Source: Akkermansia sp. (GTDB lineage: Bacteria > Verrucomicrobiota > Verrucomicrobiia > Verrucomicrobiales > Akkermansiaceae). Taken from it: a stretch of DNA of 64,000 bases. Below are positions 37,335 through 46,835 of this stretch, piece by piece (within the stretch, counting starts at the first letter, position 1; every line of letters starts with the position of its first letter). The position numbers and the translations under genes were made by a program. The DNA lies in assembly GCA_022787425.1 (NCBI GenBank), contig JALFWB010000055.1, forward strand, positions 1 to 64,000, written 5' to 3'. A model generated the notes under the pieces. That model searched no databases. It was not told the origin of the DNA and worked only from the letters and a program-made list of their open reading frames with translations.

Positions 37335-39191
37335 ATGAGGAAGCTGCTTTCCGGAATCTGTGCGGGCTTGTGCCTGATTGCCGTGTTGCTGCCCGTGGGC
37401 GTAGCCGTGTGGGACATGAACCGGAGCGGGGGCGGCGAATGGACGGCGGAATGGCCGTGGCTGCTGCTCCCCGTGCTTCCGGCGGTCGCGGCGGGGGTGC
37501 TTGCGCGCCTGCGTCGGCGGCCTTTTCTGCTTTCCCCCCGGAGCTTGGCCGCCGTGCTCCTGTTGGGGGCCGTCTATAATGCGGGTGGCAATTTGGATAC
37601 CTACTTGGAGCCTGCGTATATACCCGCCACAGTGCTGATGACGGCGGGTGTTCTGCTGCTGCTGTGGGGCTTGCTGAAACGTTGGGCGGCCGTGCTGTGG
37701 GTTCCCTTCCTGCTGCTGGAGGCCATCCAGTGCGGGGCCTTCATGCAGTACGGTACCACGATCAACTCCCTGGTGCTGGCGGAGGCCTTCGAGTCCTCGT
37801 GGGAGGAAGCGAGTGCCTACATCACCCCGGGCAACCTGGCCGCCTTTGCGGGGGCTGTGTTGGTGGTGGCTCTGCTGGTGTGGGTGCAGTGGAAGGTGCT
37901 GCGCCGCTGCCGCCGAATTGCCTCGCTGGGTACGGGCGGCGCGCTGGCTGCGGTGGCTTCCCTCTGTTTGATTTGGCTGCCGGATGAGCAACGGGAGCCA
38001 ACCTATTTTTGGCCTGCGGCGGAGGGCTTTAAGCTGGCCGATATGGTCAGTGAGGCTATCGATGCGAATGTGGACACCATCGATACCGTGATGGCCCTGC
38101 AATCCCCTACGGACCGACCGAGCTCGACCGATGTGCCGCTGCCTGAGGATGCCGGCGCGGTGCTGGTGGTGCATGTGGGCGAGAGTGTGATGGCCCACCG
38201 CATGAGCATCAACGGCTATGAGCGGGACACGACCCCTTGGCTGCGGAGCTGCCCGTATGTGGTCAACTTCCCCCGCTGCGTGTCCGCTGCCTGCGATACC
38301 TGCCGGGCGGAGATCGCCATTCTCACCAATGCCCGCCGCAGCATCACCGACCGCACGCCCGGCATGCAGGCGACCACGGGCTCCGTGCTGGATCTGTTCA
38401 CTGTCAATGGGTTTAAGATGTACACCTTCTTCGGCCGCCGCTGCGCGCAGAAATTGAAGTACGACCGCGTGGTTCGTGTGCTTACCCGCCGCTCCGAGGC
38501 CCGCTTCAATGCCCCCGGTTCACCCTGGACCGCCGTGCCGCAGATGCAGCAGGTGCTGCGCGACCACCCGCGCGAGAACCTCCTCTTTTTTGTCAATAAT
38601 GAGGGAAGCCATGTGCCTTTCTACCACTTCGACCACGATGCGCCGCCCTTTGCTCCCTGCGTGGATGACTTCGATTCTCCCACCAAGAACGGGGTGGGGA
38701 TTAACAACGCCTATGACTCCACCGTGCACTATACGGACGAATTTTTCCGCCGTGTGTGCGAGAGCCTCAAGGGACGCCCCTTTGTCTACCTGTATGTGAG
38801 TGACCACGGCGAGTACCTGGGCAAGGATGGCATGTGGGGCAGGGGCGCGCTGGGGGACAGCAAGCTGAGTTATCACGACACCGATGGCTGCTTGGTGGGC
38901 ATGTTTGTCATCGCCTCCCCGGAGTTCACCGCCCTGCATCCGCACTTTGCGGAAGCCCTGAAGCAGCTGCGCGACCACAGTACCATGACAGTGGCGCATG
39001 AGCACATCTTCCACACCCTGCTGGGCCTCTTCGGCATTCGCACCCCTTATTATGAAGAGACCCTGGACCTGACCTCCCCCGCTGCTCGCCCCTACGAGGG
39101 ACCGTGCCCCGCGCTAGTTCAGCCCCGACAGGAGCTGCAGCAGCCAGATGAACAGGATGACCAGCGGGATGCTCAGCCAAACGATCACTGA
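37335..39191 (+). CDS. Membrane-anchored sulfatase-fold / phosphoethanolamine transferase-like enzyme
   Basis: N-terminal TMs; VVHVGESVMAHRMSINGYERDTTPWL, CDTCRAEIAIL (candidate nucleophile Thr), YVSDHGEYLG, EHIFHTLLGLFGI. Confidence 0.9.
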   Translation: MRKLLSGICAGLCLIAVLLPVGVAVWDMNRSGGGEWTAEWPWLLLPVLPAVAAGVLARLRRRPFLLSPRSLAAVLLLGAVYNAGGNLDTYLEPAYIPATVLMTAGVLLLLWGLLKRWAAVLWVPFLLLEAIQCGAFMQYGTTINSLVLAEAFESSWEEASAYITPGNLAAFAGAVLVVALLVWVQWKVLRRCRRIASLGTGGALAAVASLCLIWLPDEQREPTYFWPAAEGFKLADMVSEAIDANVDTIDTVMALQSPTDRPSSTDVPLPEDAGAVLVVHVGESVMAHRMSINGYERDTTPWLRSCPYVVNFPRCVSAACDTCRAEIAILTNARRSITDRTPGMQATTGSVLDLFTVNGFKMYTFFGRRCAQKLKYDRVVRVLTRRSEARFNAPGSPWTAVPQMQQVLRDHPRENLLFFVNNEGSHVPFYHFDHDAPPFAPCVDDFDSPTKNGVGINNAYDSTVHYTDEFFRRVCESLKGRPFVYLYVSDHGEYLGKDGMWGRGALGDSKLSYHDTDGCLVGMFVIASPEFTALHPHFAEALKQLRDHSTMTVAHEHIFHTLLGLFGIRTPYYEETLDLTSPAARPYEGPCPALVQPRQELQQPDEQDDQRDAQPNDH

Positions 39192-39305
39192 GATAGGATT
39201 GCACAGGTTCCGCCGCCGATTGATCTCGCGGTTGTCAACGCGATTCTTTTGTTTGTTAAGGATGGACTCCTCATCGGGCGGCAGTTTTCCTAAAATCTTC
39301 TTCAT
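39114..39305 (-). CDS. Small single-TM protein (63 aa)
   Basis: MKKILGKLPPDEESILNKQKNRVDNREINRRRNLCNPISVIVWLSIPLVILFIWLLQLLSGLN; antisense overlap with the sulfatase 3' end. Confidence 0.6.
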   Translation of the reverse strand: MKKILGKLPPDEESILNKQKNRVDNREINRRRNLCNPISVIVWLSIPLVILFIWLLQLLSGLN

Positions 39306-39309
39306 GACC

Positions 39310-40431
39310 TTACTGTAGCACAACCGGCGCAGCCGGGCAACCCTTTTCCGCATCATCTCCCCGCAGCGCGCGCACGAGGCGGCGCACCCGCTCGCCGGGC
39401 AGGATGCCGATCTCCATGTCATTCATGGTAAAGGCGAAGGAGAGGCCGCTGTTCGGCTCACAGAACGCATGGCATCCCCCTGCGCCGGCATGGCCGAAAC
39501 CGCCGCGCCCGAAGAGCTCCGCCGGCTCGTACATGGCCCCGCAGGTAAAGCCCGTGGGCTCCGCCAGCGTGGCGTCCGGCCCGCTGCACATGGGCGTGCG
39601 CAGCCAATCCGTCACCTCGGTTGGGAAGGGGCTGCCGGGCAGCAGGCCGAGGAGGGCTTGGTAGAAGGCTGCCAGCCCGCGAGCCGAGGCCACGCCGCCC
39701 TTGGCCGGGCATGCCATGGCCCAAGCCTCCGGGGTTGACATCTCCGCTGCGGAGTCCGGACCGAGGACGCTGTGGAAGGCGCGGTACACCGGGGAAGCGG
39801 GGTTGAAAAAGGCGCGGTAGAAGGGGGTATCCGGCAGCGGTCCCCGCAGTTTAGGCGCGTGCAGCGGGGCCACGCGCCCGTATTCGCTCGGCGGCAGGCC
39901 GATGTAAAAATCCAGCCCCAGCGGCCCGCGCACCCGCTCCTCCCAGTAGGCCCCGATGCGCTGCCCCGTCAGCTCCTGCATCAGAATATCCAGCATGGGC
40001 CCGAAGGTGTGGGGATGATACCCGTGCTGCGGCGGGCCCCAGAGCGGGGTGCTTTTCTCGATGGCAGCGCGGCAGGCCTCCAAATCCCCCTGCGGGGCAC
40101 TTGTGTCCCAGGCTGCGAGCCCCGATTGGTGGCTCAACAGCTCCCCGATGGTGCAGTGCGGGGCGGGAAAAGCAGGCCACAGTTCCCCGACCTCCAGCTC
40201 CGGGCCTTGGCAGCAGTCATACAGAGCCAGCAGCAGGCAGGCCGCGCTTGCCGGTTTGGTGGCGGAGTAGATGGGCACGAGGGTATCCCGCCCCCAAGGG
40301 CTGCCGGGACGGGACTCGCCGGTGCACAGGGTGCAGAGCTCCCGGCCCCCCTGCCACAGGCAGACGGAGGCACCGGTGCCCGCTTCCCTTTCCTGTAGCC
40401 GGGCAAAGGCTTTCTGTAGCGCGTCAATCAT
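39310..40431 (-). CDS. Serine hydrolase, class C beta-lactamase/esterase-like
   Basis: PIYSATKPASA (SxxK), LLSHQSGLAAWD, YHPHTFGPMLDILMQELTG, GFGHAGAGGCHAF. Confidence 0.9.
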   Translation of the reverse strand: MIDALQKAFARLQEREAGTGASVCLWQGGRELCTLCTGESRPGSPWGRDTLVPIYSATKPASAACLLLALYDCCQGPELEVGELWPAFPAPHCTIGELLSHQSGLAAWDTSAPQGDLEACRAAIEKSTPLWGPPQHGYHPHTFGPMLDILMQELTGQRIGAYWEERVRGPLGLDFYIGLPPSEYGRVAPLHAPKLRGPLPDTPFYRAFFNPASPVYRAFHSVLGPDSAAEMSTPEAWAMACPAKGGVASARGLAAFYQALLGLLPGSPFPTEVTDWLRTPMCSGPDATLAEPTGFTCGAMYEPAELFGRGGFGHAGAGGCHAFCEPNSGLSFAFTMNDMEIGILPGERVRRLVRALRGDDAEKGCPAAPVVLQ

Positions 40432-41077
40432 GGTAGGGTCGGATGCTCAGGATGCGGGCCGTGCGGTTCTGCACGCGGAAGTCGATTTCGTAGGGCTTCA
40501 GAATCAGGTGATAGCACCTATCCGGGTCATCTTGGTAGGCAGGGCGCGGATCCTGCGCCAGGGTCTCGCGCAGCGCAGCCTGCCACGCTTCATCCCCGGG
40601 CAGGGGCACATCGGACTCCACCTCCAGACGCTCCCCGGGGGGCGCGGCAAAGCCCTCCGTGGCATCGGTCAGGCAATCTGCGTAGGGGAGGTAGGGCTTG
40701 ATGTCGAAAATCGGCGTGCCGTCCGCCAAATCCGCCCCGCTCACGCGCAGCACGGGCCCCGGCAGCACCTCCAGCAGGCGCACGGCGGAGAGCCCCAGCC
40801 CGTTCGGGCGGAAGGGGGAGCGTGTAGCAAACACCCCCAGCCGCGTGTTGCCGCCCAATCGCGGGGGTCGCACGGTGGGGCGCATGCTTTCGCCGTTCAG
40901 GTGAAATTGCCATATCAGCCACAGGTGGGAGAAAGCCTCCAGCCCGCGCACGAAGTCGGCGGAGCTGTAGGGCGGGGTGAACACGATTTCCCCGACCGCA
41001 TGCGGTGCTAAGTTACTCTGCCGGGGAATGCCGAACTTCTCCGCATACGGCGTGCGGATATGCGCTATCGGTTCCAT
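40424..41077 (-). CDS. trmO: tRNA (N6-threonylcarbamoyladenosine)-methyltransferase TrmO/TsaA-like
   Basis: MEPIAHIRTPYAEKFGIPRQ, FSHLWLIWQFH, TRSPFRPNGLGLSAVRLL, DGTPIFDIKPYLPYAD. Confidence 0.93.
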   Translation of the reverse strand: MEPIAHIRTPYAEKFGIPRQSNLAPHAVGEIVFTPPYSSADFVRGLEAFSHLWLIWQFHLNGESMRPTVRPPRLGGNTRLGVFATRSPFRPNGLGLSAVRLLEVLPGPVLRVSGADLADGTPIFDIKPYLPYADCLTDATEGFAAPPGERLEVESDVPLPGDEAWQAALRETLAQDPRPAYQDDPDRCYHLILKPYEIDFRVQNRTARILSIRPYHD

Positions 41078-41550
41078 CACTGCCCCACGCCGAAGAAGTG
41101 CCGCAGCACCTTCTCATACACCGGCCGCTTGAAATCCGGCAGGCTGTTCAGGTCAAACTCGGCGGGCTGAATCCAGCGGTAATCGCAGAACTCCTTGCCG
41201 TCCAGCCAAGGCTCGGCCTTGCTGTCATTCATTTGGCAGAGGAAATAGTGCTGCTCCTGCCCGGCGTAGGGAATGCCCCGTTTGCGCAGCACGCGCTCGC
41301 GCTCCTTGGGCGGGTAATCGTAGCGGAAGGGGCCGCACTCCGCCACCACGCGGTATTCATTCGGGCGGAACCCCGTCTCTTCCATCCCCTCGCGGCAGGC
41401 CGCTTCCATCGGCGTCTCGCCCTTTTTGATGCCTCCCTGCGGGAATTGCCAAGCCCCCGCGGGTTTTACGCGCTCACACACCAGCACACTGCCGTCCGCT
41501 CTCCGGTAGACAATCGCTGCATTCGGGCGATATAAGTTCGCTTGCGTCAT
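41077..41550 (-). CDS. rppH: RNA pyrophosphohydrolase (Nudix)
   Basis: YRPNAAIVYRR..., WQFPQGGIKKGETPMEAACREGMEETGF Nudix box; start at MTQANLYRP. Confidence 0.92.
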   Translation of the reverse strand: MTQANLYRPNAAIVYRRADGSVLVCERVKPAGAWQFPQGGIKKGETPMEAACREGMEETGFRPNEYRVVAECGPFRYDYPPKERERVLRKRGIPYAGQEQHYFLCQMNDSKAEPWLDGKEFCDYRWIQPAEFDLNSLPDFKRPVYEKVLRHFFGVGQ

Positions 41551-41742
41551 ATTCGTTCTCTGCCTCGGCATTGTACCACGCCCGCCCCCGTTTGGCAAGC
41601 CGCGACGACATTTTTTCTTCATGCCGCCCTTTTTTTGCCCTTTGCGTGCGATTTGCCTTGAAATATCACCCCGTTTTGTCTATAATGCCCCCGGACAGGG
41701 TGTTTCTCACCCCGCGTCAATCTTCTCAACAAGAAACAGACT

Positions 41743-42942
41743 ATGGCTAAACTCACTGTGCGCGACCTCGACGTCGCCGGCAAGGAAGTCCTCATGCGCG
41801 TGGACTTCAACGTTCCCATGAAGGATGGTGCCATCACCAACGATGCCCGTATCGTTGCGGCTCTGCCCACCATCAAGTACCTGCTGGACAAAGGCGCCCG
41901 CCTCGTCCTCTGCTCCCACCTCGGCCGCCCGGAGGGCACCGGCTACCAGGCCGAGTTCTCCCTGAAGGCTGCTGCCGATTGCCTTGCAGGCCACCTCGGC
42001 AAGCCCGTCGCTTTCGTGCCGGAGACCATCGGTGAGGCCGCTACCGCTGCCCGCGCTGCCCTCAAGGACGGCGATGTGCTGCTGCTGGACAACGTGCGCT
42101 TCGACAAGAAGGAGAAGAAGAACGACCCCGAGTTCGCCAAGAAGCTCCTGGGCGATGCCAAGCTCTATGTGAACGATGCGTTCGGTTCCGCTCACCGCGC
42201 TCACGCCTCCACGGAGGGTGTCACCCACTTTGCGGAGAAGTCCGCCATGGGCTTCCTCATCGAGCACGAGCTCGAGTACCTCGAGGGCAAGCTCGAGACC
42301 CCGGAGCAGCCCTTCGTCGTCATCATGGGCGGCGCTAAGGTCTCCGACAAGATCCAGGTGCTCTCCAAGCTCATGGAGAAGAGCCAGACCTTCATCATCG
42401 GCGGTGCTATGGCCAACACCTTCTTGGCCGCTCAGGGCAAGAACGTCGGTGCCTCCAAGATCGAGGCCGACAAGCTCGACCTGGCCAATCAGATTCTGGC
42501 GGATGCCGAGGCCAAGGGCGTCAAGTTCATCCTGCCGGCTGATACCCGCTACTCCTTCAAGTTCGAGGAGGGTGCCGAGACCTTCTGCACCGCTCCCTGG
42601 GCAGAGGGCGGCTCCGTGCCGGAGGGCGGCATGGGCATCGACATCGGTGACAAGGCTATCGAGGAGTTCTGCTCCATCATTAAGTCCGCTAAGACCGTCC
42701 TCTGGAACGGCCCGATGGGCGTCTTCGAGCTCGACTCTTTCGCCACCGGCACCAAGAAGGTTGCCGAGTGCCTCGCTGAGAGTGACTGCACCTCCATCGT
42801 CGGCGGCGGTGACTCCGTGACGGCTGCCAAGAAGTTCAAGGTGGCGGACAAGCTCTCCTTCTGCTCCACCGGCGGCGGTGCCTCCCTGGAGCTCCTCGAG
42901 GGTAAGGTGCTTCCCGGCATCGGCTCCCTGACGGACAAGTAA
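41743..42942 (+). CDS. pgk: Phosphoglycerate kinase
   Basis: VLMRVDFNVPMKDG, LCSHLGRPEG, VNDAFGSAHRAHAS, VVIMGGAKVSDKI, GGGDSVTAAKKF. Confidence 0.99.
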   Translation: MAKLTVRDLDVAGKEVLMRVDFNVPMKDGAITNDARIVAALPTIKYLLDKGARLVLCSHLGRPEGTGYQAEFSLKAAADCLAGHLGKPVAFVPETIGEAATAARAALKDGDVLLLDNVRFDKKEKKNDPEFAKKLLGDAKLYVNDAFGSAHRAHASTEGVTHFAEKSAMGFLIEHELEYLEGKLETPEQPFVVIMGGAKVSDKIQVLSKLMEKSQTFIIGGAMANTFLAAQGKNVGASKIEADKLDLANQILADAEAKGVKFILPADTRYSFKFEEGAETFCTAPWAEGGSVPEGGMGIDIGDKAIEEFCSIIKSAKTVLWNGPMGVFELDSFATGTKKVAECLAESDCTSIVGGGDSVTAAKKFKVADKLSFCSTGGGASLELLEGKVLPGIGSLTDK

Positions 42943-42974
42943 AACGCTTTCGTTTCATAGCAGGACACAATTCG

Positions 42975-43003
42975 GCGCGCGATCGGTTCTTCCGGTCGCG
43001 CGC
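42975..43003 (+). terminator. Hairpin downstream of pgk
   Basis: GCGCGCGATCGG...CCGGTCGCGCGC. Confidence 0.7.
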
Positions 43004-43037
43004 TTGGGATTCTGCCGATGCCGCAGGGGAGAGGGGC

Positions 43038-43988
43038 CTAGAGGGCGGTGAGGATGCGGAGCATGCTGCTGAGCTCTGTGGCGCGGCGGAGGGTGTATTC
43101 CTGCTCCGGGGAGAAGTCCGGGTAGCAGAACGCGAGGTATTTCTTGAGGCGGTTGCAGTGTCCGGCGGGGGTGCGCTTGGTGTGCAGGGTGCGGCCTATT
43201 TCCTCGGCCAGGATGGTGAAGTAGGCAGCGCGTTCGGCGCGGGAGGGGGCGGGGCCGCCGCGCAGCATGCGGAAGATAAAAGGATTGCGGACGGCACCGC
43301 GACCGATGAGAATGCCCGCAGGGGTGATGCGCAGGACATCTGCAGCCTGTTGCGGGGTGGTGATGTCTCCGTTGCCCAAGACCGGGCAGGGGAGGGTACG
43401 CACCGCGAGCGTCAGGGAGGCGATGTGGGGCACCCCGCCGTAGAGTTGGCGGCGGGTGCGGGCGTGTACCATGACGCCATCCGGTTGCGCTTCGGTTAAC
43501 AATTCCAGCAGGCGGGGAAACTCCTCGGGGGAGTCCCAACCAAGGCGGCATTTAACACTGAATTGTCCCGCCGGTACGATGCGGCGCAGGGCATTCAGGC
43601 AGTCCGTCAGCCTCGGCAGGTCGCGCAGCAGGCCCGCCCCGGCGTGGTGACGGTTCACCAGCGGCGAGGGGCAGCCTGCGTTGAGATTGATACCCGCGAT
43701 GGGCAGGGCGAGCAGACGCTCGGCATCGCGGGACAGGGCGCCGGGCTCACTGCCGGCCAGTTGGGCGTGGATGGGCACTCCTGTCTCGTTCTCGAGGATG
43801 CAGCGCAGGTTCTCCTCCCCCATGGCACAGGTGGTGGGGGTGCTGCGGAAGTATGGGGTAATAAAGAAGTCCGGCAGCGAACCGAGACGATGCAGGGTGC
43901 GCATGAAGGCGAGGTCCGTGACGTCCTGCATGGGCGCGAGGCCCACGCTTGCCCGGAGCTCCGCTTTGTTACAGGTGCATGAAGTCAT
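43038..43988 (-). CDS. tRNA-dihydrouridine synthase family protein
   Basis: VGLAPMQDVTDLAF, INLNAGCPSPLV, SVKCRLGWD, VHARTRRQLYGG, VLGNGDITTPQQA, ILIGRGAVRNPFIF. Confidence 0.93.
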   Translation of the reverse strand: MTSCTCNKAELRASVGLAPMQDVTDLAFMRTLHRLGSLPDFFITPYFRSTPTTCAMGEENLRCILENETGVPIHAQLAGSEPGALSRDAERLLALPIAGINLNAGCPSPLVNRHHAGAGLLRDLPRLTDCLNALRRIVPAGQFSVKCRLGWDSPEEFPRLLELLTEAQPDGVMVHARTRRQLYGGVPHIASLTLAVRTLPCPVLGNGDITTPQQAADVLRITPAGILIGRGAVRNPFIFRMLRGGPAPSRAERAAYFTILAEEIGRTLHTKRTPAGHCNRLKKYLAFCYPDFSPEQEYTLRRATELSSMLRILTAL

Positions 43989-44880
43989 CGGCGGGCGCGC
44001 GGTAAGGCTTCGCGGGGTCCTCACGCCATATCCTCAGACGGATGAGGGGCAGGGGGGCACCCTCCGGAATGGGCTGAATAGCGCATGCAGAAGGTAAGCG
44101 GGCCTCCCCGCCGAGCACGCTGATTTGATTACCGAGGCGCAGGGCGAGCAGGCGGCAGCCCTCTCCGGCCTGCGCGGCGGCTGCGCTTTCCGCTTGCCCG
44201 GGGATGGTGAAGGACCACGACGAGCCGACGGGAACCTGCGGCGCAATCTGCCGGAGACTCAGGGGAAGGTCCTCGAAGCGCAGCGGGAGGGTGCGGCGGG
44301 TGTAATAGGCGACACCGAGCTCTAAGGTGACTCGGTTAGCTTGTGAAAAAGGGGTGTCGCCGGGCTCTGTTTGCAGCAATACACCATTGGAGAAAGACAC
44401 CGTCCCCGGGGCGGCAGCGCGTTCCTGCAGCAGCTTCTGCTCGCGCTCCTGCTCACGCTTCAGGCAGCGGGGGCGGTACTGTTGCATCAACAGGGCATCG
44501 CAGCGTTCGCACTCGCGGCGCATAGCCGGTGCATCCGTGGCAGCGCGCGCCAAGTTGTCCCTCAGAATTTGCATGGCGGCGGCGGGGTCGAAATCCCCCC
44601 GGGCGAAGCGCAGATATTTTTCCGCACAATCCACGGCAGCGGGGTGAGCTCCCTCCGGGGCTTTCCCGGTCTCCAGGGCTTGCTGCAACTGTTGCACGAA
44701 GAGCTCAGCGGAGAAGGGGAGCCCCTGCTGCCGACTGCGCTCCTGCCATTGGCTGATCACCGGTGCCAGGCTGTTACCGATGTAGCTCTCCAAGCAGCGC
44801 GCCACCTCCGGTGCTGCCTCCTGCGCCGGGCACACGAGCACGGTTGTGCCGGCCATCATGATGGTGAGGATTTTCTGCAT
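43969..44880 (-). CDS. Secreted protein with degenerate FKBP-like domain
   Basis: Signal peptide-like MQKILTIMMAGTTVLVCPAQ; GVLLQTEPGDTPFSQANRVTLELGVAYYTRRTLPLRF..QVPVGSSWSFTIPGQ. Confidence 0.6.
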   Translation of the reverse strand: MQKILTIMMAGTTVLVCPAQEAAPEVARCLESYIGNSLAPVISQWQERSRQQGLPFSAELFVQQLQQALETGKAPEGAHPAAVDCAEKYLRFARGDFDPAAAMQILRDNLARAATDAPAMRRECERCDALLMQQYRPRCLKREQEREQKLLQERAAAPGTVSFSNGVLLQTEPGDTPFSQANRVTLELGVAYYTRRTLPLRFEDLPLSLRQIAPQVPVGSSWSFTIPGQAESAAAAQAGEGCRLLALRLGNQISVLGGEARLPSACAIQPIPEGAPLPLIRLRIWREDPAKPYRAPADDFMHL

Positions 44881-45000
44881 AGCTGCCCCATTGTACACCA
44901 CCGGACGCCCCCTGCGCAAGTTCAATCTGCGGGGATGACGGAGAAGGGGGCTCGCGTGAATGCATCGAACAAAAGAATAGCGGCATGATTCATTTGCTGC

Positions 45001-45029
45001 TTGACCCCTCGGGGGTGCTGTGGTAGGAT
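45001..45029 (+). promoter_or_regulatory. Promoter TTGACC-17-TAGGAT ending 7 nt before ATG 45037
   Basis: Hexamers read directly. Confidence 0.65.
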
Positions 45030-45036
45030 GTGGGGG

Positions 45037-46020
45037 ATGAAGAGGTTTTGGACCGGAATGGTGATGTGGGTGCTGATTGCGCTTCTGTTAGCGGGGTGCA
45101 ATCGGGAGGATCCGCACAGTAAGGTGATCCGCATGGGGAGTTTCCCTAACATTACCCATGTGCAGGCACTGGTGGCGCGGAACATGGCGCGGCACGGGGA
45201 GGGTTGGTTCGAGCGTTACCTGCCCGGTTACCGCTTCGAGTGGTATACCTACAATGCCGGGCCCTCCGCCATGGAGGCTATTTTCGGGCGCACGGTGGAT
45301 TTAACCTATGTCGGGCCCAGTCCGGCGATCAATGCCTACGCCGTGTCCGCCGGGCGGGAGGTGCGTCTGCTGGCGGGCGCGGTCAACGGTGGGGCGGCGC
45401 TGATGGTGAGCCCCGGCTTTTCCCCCGAGGGACCGGCGGATTTTCGCCATAAGCGGGTGGCGACGCCTCAGTTAGGTAATACACAGGATGTTTCGTGCCG
45501 TGCTTGGTTGGCAAAAAATGGGCTGCATTGCACGCTGGAGGGCAGCGGGGATTGCCGTGTGATGCCGACCCCGAATGCCATGCAGTTGCAGCTGATGCAG
45601 CAGGGGGAGCTGGATGCCTGCTGGACGGTGGAGCCCTGGGTCTCCCGCTTGGAGGAAAAAGCAGGCGCGAAGGTTTTTGTGCAGGAGCCCGGTGTGGTGA
45701 CAACCGTGCTGGCCGGGCGCGTGGCTTGGCTGCGTGCTCACCCGGCGGAGGCGAAGGCTCTGCAGAAGGCACACAGCGAGCTGACGCAGTGGATTATCGA
45801 CCACCCGGCGGAGGCCAAGGATCGCGTTCTGGAGGAGCTCAATGCCCTCACGCAGTCTAACCTTGATCGCTCGATTGTGGAGTCTGCTTGGAAGCGACTT
45901 ACGCTGACGGATCAGGTGGACGTGCCGGGGCTGGAGCAGTTTGTGCGCGATGCGCAGTCGGCGGACCTGCTGGACCGTGTGCCGCCGATCAATGATATGA
46001 TTTACCGAGATAACCTTTGA
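45037..46020 (+). CDS. ABC transporter substrate-binding lipoprotein, NitT/TauT/SsuA type
   Basis: Lipobox LLLAGCN; VIRMGSFPNITHVQALVA, TYNAGPSAMEAIFGRTVDLTYVGPSPAINAY. Confidence 0.92.
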   Translation: MKRFWTGMVMWVLIALLLAGCNREDPHSKVIRMGSFPNITHVQALVARNMARHGEGWFERYLPGYRFEWYTYNAGPSAMEAIFGRTVDLTYVGPSPAINAYAVSAGREVRLLAGAVNGGAALMVSPGFSPEGPADFRHKRVATPQLGNTQDVSCRAWLAKNGLHCTLEGSGDCRVMPTPNAMQLQLMQQGELDACWTVEPWVSRLEEKAGAKVFVQEPGVVTTVLAGRVAWLRAHPAEAKALQKAHSELTQWIIDHPAEAKDRVLEELNALTQSNLDRSIVESAWKRLTLTDQVDVPGLEQFVRDAQSADLLDRVPPINDMIYRDNL

Positions 46021-46023
46021 TTT

Positions 46024-46827
46024 ATGGAGAAAATACATGAGGAAATTCACGCATTCCCCACGGCTAAGCTGAGCGTGGAGCATGTGTGCAAGAGTTTTGA
46101 TACGAGCCGGGGCCGGGTGCAGGCCTTGGATGATGTGTCGTTGACCATCAGCGAGGGCGAATTCGTTTGCCTGCTGGGGCCCAGTGGCTGCGGTAAGTCG
46201 ACCCTGCTGAATATCATTGCGGGCCTGGAGAAGCCGGACAGCGGGATGGCGCTCATTGACGGCACCCCCGTTACCGGTCCGGGGCGGGATCGCATGGTGA
46301 TGTTCCAGGAGCACGCGCTCTTCCCTTGGTTGGATGTCATCGGGAATGTGATGTTCGGCCTGCGCCAGAAACCGAACCTGACGAATAAGGAGCGGCTGGA
46401 GGTGGCTAAGTATTACCTCTTCCTGGTGAAGATGGATAAATTCTCCCACAGTAACATCCACGAGCTCTCCGGCGGTATGCGTCAGCGCGTGGCATTGGCG
46501 CGCTCGTTGGCCCCGAATCCCAAGGTGCTGCTGATGGATGAGCCCTTCTCCGCGCTGGATGCCATGACGCGTGAGCGCTTGTACGGAGATATTCAGGAGA
46601 TTTGGGAGAAGCGTCGCAAGACAATCGTGTTTGTAACGCACAACGTGCGCGAGGCCGTTTGCCTGGGCAATCGCGTGGTGCTGCTGTCGCCGCATCCCGG
46701 GCGTCTGCGTGAGATTTTCAACATCAATCTGCCGCATCCGCGCAATATCAATGACACTGAGCTGGCCGAGCAGGCAACTCTCATCACCGCTGCTTTGAAA
46801 AATTACAGTTCACCGCAAGACAACTGA
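46024..46827 (+). CDS. ABC transporter ATP-binding protein, NitT/TauT type
   Basis: LLGPSGCGKSTLLNIIAGLE, LSGGMRQRVALARSLAPNPKVLLMDEPFSALD. Confidence 0.96.
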   Translation: MEKIHEEIHAFPTAKLSVEHVCKSFDTSRGRVQALDDVSLTISEGEFVCLLGPSGCGKSTLLNIIAGLEKPDSGMALIDGTPVTGPGRDRMVMFQEHALFPWLDVIGNVMFGLRQKPNLTNKERLEVAKYYLFLVKMDKFSHSNIHELSGGMRQRVALARSLAPNPKVLLMDEPFSALDAMTRERLYGDIQEIWEKRRKTIVFVTHNVREAVCLGNRVVLLSPHPGRLREIFNINLPHPRNINDTELAEQATLITAALKNYSSPQDN

Positions 46828-46835
46828 AGATAATC

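Noticed and set aside
36948-38198. 416-aa minus-strand ORF
   Set aside because: Antisense to the YlbF-like and sulfatase genes; composition artefact.
45472-46737. 421-aa minus-strand ORF
   Set aside because: Antisense to the ABC lipoprotein and ATPase genes.
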